Positions 57,134-64,000 of a stretch of DNA of 64,000 bases are shown piece after piece (the stretch's first letter is position 1; every line of letters starts with the position of its first letter). Origin of the DNA: Stenotrophomonas rhizophila (GTDB taxonomy: Bacteria > Pseudomonadota > Gammaproteobacteria > Xanthomonadales > Xanthomonadaceae); assembly GCF_000661955.1 (NCBI RefSeq), contig NZ_CP007597.1, positions 3,398,755-3,462,754 on the forward strand, in the 5' to 3' direction. Both the position numbers and the translations under genes were made by a program. Below the pieces are notes generated by a model. It saw nothing but the letters and a program-made list of their open reading frames with translations. It did no database searches and had not been told where the DNA came from.

Positions 57134-57675
57134 GCGGCTACTGCCTCATCGCCCCCGGCCACCCGGTCCACGGCCATTACCACGACCACGAATACGGCTT
57201 CCCGCAGCGCGACGAGCGCGAGCTGTTCGAACGGCTGCTGCTGGAAATCAACCAGGCCGGCCTGAGCTGGGAAACCATCCTGAAGAAGCGCGAGAGCTTC
57301 CGCGCGGCCTATTCCGGCTTCGACGTGGATACCGTGGCCGCTTACGGCGAGCGCGACATCGAGCGCCTGCTCAACGATGCCGGCATCATCCGCAACCGGC
57401 TCAAGGTGCACGCAGCGGTGCACAACGCGCAGGTGATCCAGCAGCTGCGCGCCAGCCACGGCAGTTTCGCGGCGTGGCTGGACGCACACCATCCGCAGGA
57501 CAAGGCGGCGTGGGTGAAGCTGTTCAAGAAGACGTTCCGCTTCACCGGCGGCGAGATCACCGGCGAGTTCCTGATGAGCCTGGGCTACCTGCCCGGTGCG
57601 CACAGCCCGGACTGCCCGGTATACGCGCGCCTGCAACGCCTGCGTGCCGGCCAACGGTCGGCACCGACCGGGTGA
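57130..57675 (+). CDS. tag: DNA-3-methyladenine glycosylase I
   Basis: A 181-residue Tag glycosylase removing 3-methyladenine. Motifs: HYHDHEYGFPQRDERELFERLLLEINQAGLSWETILKKR, with the catalytic-pocket Glu of SWETIL, and FLMSLGYLPGAHSPDCPVY, whose His/Cys with the N-terminal Cys form the zinc snap. The last dozen residues are encoded through a REP-like palindrome (57644-57664). Confidence 0.9.
   Translation: MSGYCLIAPGHPVHGHYHDHEYGFPQRDERELFERLLLEINQAGLSWETILKKRESFRAAYSGFDVDTVAAYGERDIERLLNDAGIIRNRLKVHAAVHNAQVIQQLRASHGSFAAWLDAHHPQDKAAWVKLFKKTFRFTGGEITGEFLMSLGYLPGAHSPDCPVYARLQRLRAGQRSAPTG
57644..57664. repeat. REP-like palindrome inside the tag coding end
   Basis: GTGCCGGCCAACGGTCGGCAC, near-perfect palindrome, in frame within the last codons of tag. 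Confidence 0.7.
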
Positions 57676-57685
57676 TGCAGGGGGC

Positions 57686-58393
57686 TTACACCCCCATGTA
57701 ACGACCCGGACGGTGGTTGAACATCAGCACCAGGCTGAGCACCACCGCACCGATCGCCGAATACATCACCTGCGACGGGGACAGCACGAAGAACGCCACG
57801 CACATCAGCAGGGTATCGAAGGACATCTGCACCTTGCCGGCGCTCCAGCCGCGGGTGCGCTGCAGGTACACCGCCAGGATGCCGATGCCGCCCAGGCTGG
57901 CGCGGTGGCGGATGTAGAACAGGATACCGAGGCCAGCCAGCGCGCCGCCCACCAGGGCCGAATACAGCGGGGCGATATGGGCGAAATCGGCCCAGCGCGG
58001 CAGCAGGTCGGTGAGCGCGCCGCACGCGGTGACCGCCGCGAACGTCTTCAGGGTGAACTCCCAGCCCATCCGTCGCACGGCCACCCAGTAGAACGGCAGG
58101 TTGACCAGCACGAACACCAGGCCGAAGTTCCAGTCGAAGGCGTAGTGCGCCAGGAAGGCCAGCCCGGCCATGCCGCCGATCATCAGCCCGCCCTTGGCGA
58201 AGATGGCCAGGCCCAGCGAGGCCACCAGCGTGGCCAGGATCATGCCCTGCACGTCCTCGGCCACCGAATGGCGCAGCGCTTTTTCATCGGCGACAGTGCC
58301 GGCACTGTCCGGCGGCGGGGTCAGCGGGCCAGCGGTGACCAGGTGGCCGTCAGCGTCGTCGCACGGCGCGGGGCCATGGGAATCAAGGGACAT
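57686..58393 (-). CDS. YitT-family membrane protein
   Basis: A 235-residue protein with five to six helices and the YitT pattern (KGGLMIGGMAGLAFLAHY, NLPFYWVAVRRMGWEFTLKTFAAV, RHRASLGGIGILAVYLQRTRG). It lacks the usual C-terminal DUF2179 domain. Function unknown. The N-terminal 35 residues are polar. Converges on tag. Confidence 0.82.
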   Translation of the reverse strand: MSLDSHGPAPCDDADGHLVTAGPLTPPPDSAGTVADEKALRHSVAEDVQGMILATLVASLGLAIFAKGGLMIGGMAGLAFLAHYAFDWNFGLVFVLVNLPFYWVAVRRMGWEFTLKTFAAVTACGALTDLLPRWADFAHIAPLYSALVGGALAGLGILFYIRHRASLGGIGILAVYLQRTRGWSAGKVQMSFDTLLMCVAFFVLSPSQVMYSAIGAVVLSLVLMFNHRPGRYMGV

Positions 58394-58461
58394 GGGGGTG
58401 GGGGCTGTGCGTGGGGAGCGGTATTAGACACGATCAGCGTGACAGTTGCAGGTGAAATGAT

Positions 58462-59163
58462 TCAGAGAGCCATCCAGCTGCTGCCCGGGCCTGCGGCGCT
58501 CGGCGGCTCCAGGGTGAAAACCGCCTGGCCCAGGCGCTGGCGCACCACGAACACGCCCTGCTCCCACGCCGAGCGCTTGAACCAGTCGCGCTGGTCCAGC
58601 GCGGCCGGGCTGCGCATCGGGTGGCAGGCGATGAGCGCCCCGCCACGGTCCAGCACGCGTGCCTGCCAACGCTCGCCGAACCCGGCCCCCAGGCCGCGGT
58701 AGACCCGGACCCAACCGGCCCGGCCGGGCAGCGCCCGCCCCAGCCGTGCCACCTCGTCCTCGCGCTGGAAGCCCTGCGCGCGCACCGCAGCGGCAGCCGC
58801 CCGCCACGGGCCGGGATCGGCCCCCACGCGGTCGATCAGCGCCAGCCCGTGCTGTTCGATCAACGCCAGTACCGCGCGCTCGCGGGTTGCGGGGTCGCTG
58901 CCGGCGTAGGCAGCGAAATCGAACGGGTCTACGCACACCACGCTGGCCCCTGGGCAGCGCTGGTAGCGTGGTTCATCGCCGGGCGGACCGCATTGCAGGG
59001 TCAGCAGGCTGGCGCCATCGAGTACGTAGTCGCGCGGCAACGCCGCCATGAAGAGCGCGGCCACATGGTAGGCGTCCGCGCGAAACGGAACGCCGTCGAG
59101 CACGCGCCCGGCGTGGGTGACGTCGGGGCTGGATTCCACGCGTAGTTCGGTGAAGCGGGGCAT
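58462..59163 (-). CDS. Hypothetical protein
   Basis: A 233-residue protein I do not recognise. It has no signal peptide or membrane segment. Features are an Arg/Ala-rich composition, PRDYVLDGASLLTLQCGPPGDEPRYQRCPG with two cysteines, and a C-terminal VFVVRQRLGQAVFTLEPPS. The ATG at 59163 is preferred; a 40-residue upstream extension looks non-coding. Coding is supported by its length and the lack of a competing frame, not by homology. Confidence 0.6.
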   Translation of the reverse strand: MPRFTELRVESSPDVTHAGRVLDGVPFRADAYHVAALFMAALPRDYVLDGASLLTLQCGPPGDEPRYQRCPGASVVCVDPFDFAAYAGSDPATRERAVLALIEQHGLALIDRVGADPGPWRAAAAAVRAQGFQREDEVARLGRALPGRAGWVRVYRGLGAGFGERWQARVLDRGGALIACHPMRSPAALDQRDWFKRSAWEQGVFVVRQRLGQAVFTLEPPSAAGPGSSWMAL

Positions 59164-59227
59164 CGCGGCGTGACTCCTGTCGGCGGCAAGGCCGCACAGC
59201 ATGCCACTGTCACGCGGGCCGCTGCGC

Positions 59228-59446
59228 TCAACCGACCCGTGCAGCGGCCAGGTGATGGGCCACCAGCGCGTTGGCGTGGCCATGGCCCAGGCCGTGTTCG
59301 GTCTTCAGGAAGGCCACCAGCTCCATGTGCTTGAGCCCGCCCTGCGCAACCAGCAGCGCCAGCCAGTGGCCGACCGGCTGGCCGTAGGTCTTTTCGATGG
59401 ACGGGAAGTACGACGCCGGGCCTTTCAGGGTGGGGGTATCGCTCAT
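59228..59446 (-). CDS. DUF4287 small protein
   Basis: A 72-residue protein of the DUF4287 type (SYFPSIEKTYGQPVGHWLALL then KHMELVAFLKTEHGLGHGHANALVAHHL). A single predicted helical domain, cytosolic. Function unknown. Confidence 0.78.
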   Translation of the reverse strand: MSDTPTLKGPASYFPSIEKTYGQPVGHWLALLVAQGGLKHMELVAFLKTEHGLGHGHANALVAHHLAAARVG

Positions 59447-59617
59447 GGCGGATGCCTCGCAGGAGTGGCGCGCCGCCGGAATGGCGGGGCTCGTTGTGTA
59501 TGACGTGGCGGGGGGCGCGAAATCGACACGGGCTTTCATGCCCGCTGAACACCCCGCTGCCGCAGCATGCCAGGGCACCTCCGCACCCTCCCCTCGTCCT
59601 TTGCAGGAGTCCGCGTC

Positions 59618-60439
59618 ATGCCCTACCTGACCACCGCCGACAACACCCGGATCTTCTACAGGGACTGGGGCCACGGCCAGCCCATCGTGTTCCACCACGG
59701 CTGGCCGCTCACTGCCGATGACTGGGACACCCAGCTGCAGTTCTTCCTGCTGCAGGGCTACCGGGTCATCGCGCACGACCGCCGCGGCCATGGCCGGTCC
59801 TCGCAGACCAGCGGCGGCCACGAGATGGACACCTACGTGGCCGACGTCAACGCGCTGGCCGACCACCTGGACCTGCGCGATGCGGTGCACGTGGGTCATT
59901 CCACCGGTGGCGGCGAAGTGGCGCACTACGTGGCCCAGGCGAAACCCGGCCGGGTGGCCAAGGCGGTGTTGATCGGCGCGGTGCCGCCGATCATGGTGCA
60001 GAGCGAGCGCAACCCGGGCGGAACGCCGAAAGCGGTGTTCGACGGCTTCCGCCAGCAGCTGGCTGCAGGCCGCGCCAACTTCTACCGCGAGGTGCCCATT
60101 CCGTTTTACGGTTTCAACCGCGACGGTGCGCCGGTCCAGCAGGGGGTGGTCGACAACTGGTGGCGCCAGGGGATGATGGGGGCGATCAACGCGCACTACG
60201 ACTGCATCAAGGCGTTTTCGGAAACCGACTTCACCGAGGATCTGAAGAAGATCGATGTGCCGGTGCTGGTGATGCATGGCGATGACGACCAGATCGTGCC
60301 GATCGCCGATTCGGCCGAGCTTGCGATCAAACTGCTCAGGCATGGCACGTTGAAGGTCTACCCGGGGTATCCGCACGGCATGTGCACCACGCATGCCGAG
60401 GTGATCAACCGGGATCTTCTGGCGTTTATCCGGGGATGA
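59618..60439 (+). CDS. Alpha/beta hydrolase, non-haem chloroperoxidase/arylesterase type
   Basis: A 273-residue hydrolase: HHGWPLTADDWDTQLQFFLLQGYRVIAHDRRGHGRS, nucleophile S95 in VGHSTGGGE, acid in HGDDDQIVP, His in YPHGMCTTH. This is the pattern of cofactor-free haloperoxidases and arylesterases. Cytosolic. AGGAG lies nine bases before the ATG. Confidence 0.9.
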   Translation: MPYLTTADNTRIFYRDWGHGQPIVFHHGWPLTADDWDTQLQFFLLQGYRVIAHDRRGHGRSSQTSGGHEMDTYVADVNALADHLDLRDAVHVGHSTGGGEVAHYVAQAKPGRVAKAVLIGAVPPIMVQSERNPGGTPKAVFDGFRQQLAAGRANFYREVPIPFYGFNRDGAPVQQGVVDNWWRQGMMGAINAHYDCIKAFSETDFTEDLKKIDVPVLVMHGDDDQIVPIADSAELAIKLLRHGTLKVYPGYPHGMCTTHAEVINRDLLAFIRG

Positions 60440-60444
60440 GGGGC

Positions 60445-60610
60445 GTACCGACCAACGGTCGGTACCTACCGGGGTGATTGGATGATTGGGGTACCGACCA
60501 ACGGTCGGTACCTACCCGGAGGGTTGGGTGATCGGGGTACCGACCCCGGGATGGCGGGGTGATCGGCGTGCCGATCACGGGGCCGGTAGCGCACGACCGT
60601 TGGTCGTGCG
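60445..60610. repeat. REP-like palindrome cluster
   Basis: Two GTACCGACCAACGGTCGGTACC-type palindromes (60445 and 60491), a half copy near 60538, and a GTAGCGCACGACCGTTGGTCG variant at 60586. The gap 60440-60625 holds nothing else. Confidence 0.75.
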
Positions 60611-60625
60611 TGCGCCTTGCAGGTA

Positions 60626-61729
<1,104 letters not shown>

Positions 61730-61746
61730 CTATGCCCGTGCCTGCC

Positions 61747-62331
61747 TCAGCGCTCCGTATCCGGCAGTGACAGCCCGAACAGCACCAGCAGCAGGAAACC
61801 CGCGCCGAACAGCAGCAACAGGATGTGCCACACCCCGAAACGGTCCATGCGCTGCATGTCCACGCCTTCCTCGCGGTGGTAGCGCCGCAGCAGGCTGTTG
61901 ATCGGCAGGATGGGCACGAAGGTCAACAACGACACCAGCCCCATGCCGCCCGGCAGGCGTCCGCCCAGGTTGAGCAGGAAGTACACCGCCGCCAGCAGTC
62001 CCGGCGCGAAGGCCAGTTCGCGGCGGCGGCTGACGGCGATGTCACGCAGGTCGCTGAAACACAGGAACGACCACAGCGGGGCGAACAGGGCGCGCGCCCA
62101 GGGCCACTGGGTGCCGCCGGTCTCGCGCTTGATCGCCCGCCAGTTCTGCCAGAACCAGTACAACGGGTACAGCCCGAGCGTCACCAGCGACAGCGAGGCC
62201 AGTTTCAGCGTGGGCGGTGAGTAATACACGGCAGCGACCACATCGCGCGTGGCGATGCGGGGTGCCGGGGAAAACGGTGGTGCTGCGACCGGCAGAGTTG
62301 CCGGCGCACGGTAAGGATCGTCCACTTCCAT
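61747..62331 (-). CDS. Multi-pass membrane protein, unrecognised
   Basis: A 194-residue protein with about four helices (LKLASLSLVTLGLYPLYWFWQNW, LFAPLWSFLCFS, LLTFVPILPINSLL, ILLLLFGAGFLLLVLFGL) and a proline-rich N-terminus. The YPLYWFWQNWRAIK part recalls small membrane proteins with DUF4234-like segments, but I would not assign it. Confidence 0.65.
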   Translation of the reverse strand: MEVDDPYRAPATLPVAAPPFSPAPRIATRDVVAAVYYSPPTLKLASLSLVTLGLYPLYWFWQNWRAIKRETGGTQWPWARALFAPLWSFLCFSDLRDIAVSRRRELAFAPGLLAAVYFLLNLGGRLPGGMGLVSLLTFVPILPINSLLRRYHREEGVDMQRMDRFGVWHILLLLFGAGFLLLVLFGLSLPDTER

Positions 62332-62502
62332 ATGCGGATCACCTGCAATGCATCTACCGGCGAGGTGCCGGCGCCCCCTGTATCCCGGGAACCCGGGACG
62401 GCGCGACTATCGCAGAGCGCCGGGGGTTTTTCCAGATCCCCCGCGGCCCGGCGCACGGGGGCGGGCGGGGGCAAGGGCGCGCGTCGTGCGCGCCCGGTGC
62501 GG

Positions 62503-63645
62503 TCAGCGGACCTCGGAGATCTCCACCCCGTCCAGGCCCTGCGACAGCGTGCGCGCATCGCCGCCCTGCGACAGCTTGATGCGCAGGCGCACTTCGTTCT
62601 GCGAATCGGCGTAGCGCAGTGCGTCTTCGTAGCTGATCTCACCGGCCTGGTACAGCTCGAACAGGCTCTGGTCGAAGGTGCGCATGCCCAGCTGCACCGA
62701 CTCCTTCATCACTTCCTTGAGCTTGTGGATCTCGCCATCGCGGATGTAGTCCTGCACCAGCGGCGTGCCCAGCATGATCTCCATCGCCACCTTGCGCGAC
62801 TTGCCATCCGGCGAGGGAATCAGCTGCTGCGCCACCACGCCCTTGAGGTTCAGCGACAGGTCCATCAGCAACTGGTTGCGGCGGTCTTCGGGGAAGAAGT
62901 TGATGATGCGGTCCATCGCCTGGTTGGCGTTGTTGGCGTGCAGCGTGCACAGCACCAGGTGGCCGGTTTCGGCGAAGGCGATGGCGTGGTCCATGCCCTC
63001 GCGGGTACGCACCTCGCCGATCATGATCACGTCCGGTGCCTGGCGCAGGGTGTTCTTCAGCGCCGCTTCCCAGCTGTCGGTATCGATGCCCACTTCGCGC
63101 TGGGTGATGATGCAGCCCTCGTGCTTGTGCACGAATTCGATCGGGTCTTCGATGGTGATGATGTGCCCGGTCGAGTTGTGGTTGCGGTAGCCGATCATCG
63201 CCGCCAGCGAGGTCGATTTACCGGTACCGGTAGCGCCCACGAACAGGATGATGCCGCGCTTGGTCATCGCCAGCGTCTTGATGATCGGCGGCAGGCTCAG
63301 CTCTTCCACGGTGGGAATGCGCGTCTCGATGCGACGCAGCACCATGCCCACCTGGTTGCGCTGGTAGAAGCAGCTCACGCGGAACCGGCCCACGCCGGAC
63401 AGGCCGATGGCGAAGTTGCACTCGTGGGTCTTTTCGAACTCTTCGCGCTGCGCCGGCGTCATCACGTTGAGCACCAGGTCGCGGCTCTGCTGTGGCGTGA
63501 GCGGGGTCTGGGTGATCGGCGAGATCTTGCCGTTGACCTTGATCGCCGGCGGCATGCCCGCGGTGATGAACAGGTCCGACGCCTTCTGGTGCGCCATCAG
63601 CTTGAGGAACGAGGTGAAGTCGATGGTCGTGGTGGTGGTGTTCAT
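62503..63645 (-). CDS. pilU: Type IV pilus retraction ATPase PilU
   Basis: A 380-residue secretion-ATPase: Walker A GATGTGKST (137-145), Asp box TIEDPIEFVH, Walker B DVIMIGEVRTREGM and His box TLHANNANQAMDRI. It assists PilT in retracting pili for twitching. It follows pilT with a repeat-bearing gap, in the usual pilT-pilU order. Confidence 0.93.
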   Translation of the reverse strand: MNTTTTTIDFTSFLKLMAHQKASDLFITAGMPPAIKVNGKISPITQTPLTPQQSRDLVLNVMTPAQREEFEKTHECNFAIGLSGVGRFRVSCFYQRNQVGMVLRRIETRIPTVEELSLPPIIKTLAMTKRGIILFVGATGTGKSTSLAAMIGYRNHNSTGHIITIEDPIEFVHKHEGCIITQREVGIDTDSWEAALKNTLRQAPDVIMIGEVRTREGMDHAIAFAETGHLVLCTLHANNANQAMDRIINFFPEDRRNQLLMDLSLNLKGVVAQQLIPSPDGKSRKVAMEIMLGTPLVQDYIRDGEIHKLKEVMKESVQLGMRTFDQSLFELYQAGEISYEDALRYADSQNEVRLRIKLSQGGDARTLSQGLDGVEISEVR

Positions 63646-63670
63646 TGCGGTGTGCTCCGAAGATTGCCGG

Positions 63671-63721
63671 GAGCCGGCCAGCGGCCGGCGATGCAGGACG
63701 CCGGGCAGCGCCCGGCTCTAC
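63671..63721. repeat. REP-like palindromes between pilT and pilU
   Basis: GAGCCGGCCAGCGGCCGGCG and GCCGGGCAGCGCCCGGCTCTAC in the 78-base gap; both are of the GTAG-type or GCC-palindrome class. Confidence 0.7.
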
Positions 63722-63723
63722 CA

Positions 63724-64000
63724 TCATTCGAAGATCCGCTTGTCCTTGGCGTACTCGCGCGCCTGGTTGCGGGTGATCAGGCTGCGCTTGACCAGATCCT
63801 GCAGGTGCTGGTCCAGGGTCATCATGCCCATCTGCTGGCCGGTCTGGATGGCCGAGTACATCTGCGCCACCTTGTCCTCGCGGATCAGGTTGCGGATGGC
63901 CGGGGTGCCCACCATGATTTCCCATGCAGCGGTTCGCCCGCCACCGACCTTCTTCAACAGTGCCTGAGAGATCACCGCACGCAGCGACTCGGACAGCATC
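63724..64000 (-). CDS. pilT: PilT, 3' part (partial at window edge)
   Basis: The last 91 residues of a PilT retraction ATPase run off the window: VISQALLKKVGGGRTAAWEIMVGTPAIRNLIREDKVAQM, then SAIQTGQQMGMMTLDQHLQDLV. The nucleotide site lies outside. Identity rests on this C-terminal pattern and on pilU downstream. Confidence 0.88.
   Translation of the reverse strand, partial: MLSESLRAVISQALLKKVGGGRTAAWEIMVGTPAIRNLIREDKVAQMYSAIQTGQQMGMMTLDQHLQDLVKRSLITRNQAREYAKDKRIFE

Overview
The window is GC-rich, densely coded gammaproteobacterial DNA that fits the Xanthomonadaceae and most likely Stenotrophomonas. Three things point there: the gene order sufBCDS with an Rrf2 regulator, the gene order lptC-lptA-lptB-rpoN-hpf-ptsN-hprK-rapZ-PTS-mgtE, and dozens of short palindromes that begin with GTAG (the REP class described in S. 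maltophilia as SMAG), together with a REP-associated tyrosine transposase. The genus call is inference from these marks.

Layout. 0.06-0.5 kb: a small SET-domain protein. 0.65-7.9 kb: a SUF iron-sulfur cluster operon (Rrf2 regulator, sufB, sufC, sufD, sufS), then a TonB-like protein behind a Fur-box-like site, a GNAT acetyltransferase and a Rieske ferredoxin. 7.87-21.3 kb: an iron region. It holds two modules of Fur-box-like site, unrecognised 130-aa membrane-anchored protein and TonB-dependent receptor; the first also carries a PiuC-type hydroxylase. A third Fur-preceded unit (PepSY membrane protein, DUF2271, DUF4198, ApbE flavinyltransferase, membrane-anchored diflavin reductase) looks like an uncharacterised metal-reduction system. 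An IS110-family element with a possible bridge-RNA hairpin sits just upstream of it. 21.3-22.04 kb: non-coding DNA with three copies of a 145-bp element. 22.04-26.9 kb: a HutD-like protein, two L,D-transpeptidase-fold proteins, a helix-hairpin-helix protein and an M20 peptidase.

27-38.7 kb: housekeeping genes. These are amgK-murU (peptidoglycan recycling), hda, a PerM-type permease, a DUF2066 protein, purM and purN with two membrane proteins between them, a tandem pair of DUF3108 proteins, an EF-hand protein and murA. 38.7-50.95 kb: ibaG diverging from a long same-strand run, kdsD-kdsC-lptC-lptA-lptB (Kdo synthesis and LPS export), rpoN-hpf-ptsN-hprK-rapZ, a ManX-like IIA, HPr, enzyme I and mgtE. 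No sugar permease is visible, so the PTS looks regulatory. 51-64 kb: a lipoprotein esterase, the REP transposase inside precisely phased REP arrays, yqgE-ruvX-pyrB, a DUF4153 protein with tag, a YitT-like protein, a few unknowns, a hydrolase, an aldo/keto reductase, and the type IV pilus retraction ATPases pilU and pilT (pilT cut by the window edge).

Two themes recur. Iron handling (SUF, TonB, receptors, reductase) is concentrated in the first 21 kb. Palindromic repeats lie directly against gene ends and in at least four cases supply the stop codon (hda, ptsI, the REP transposase, and the hutD-like gene via the 145-bp element).
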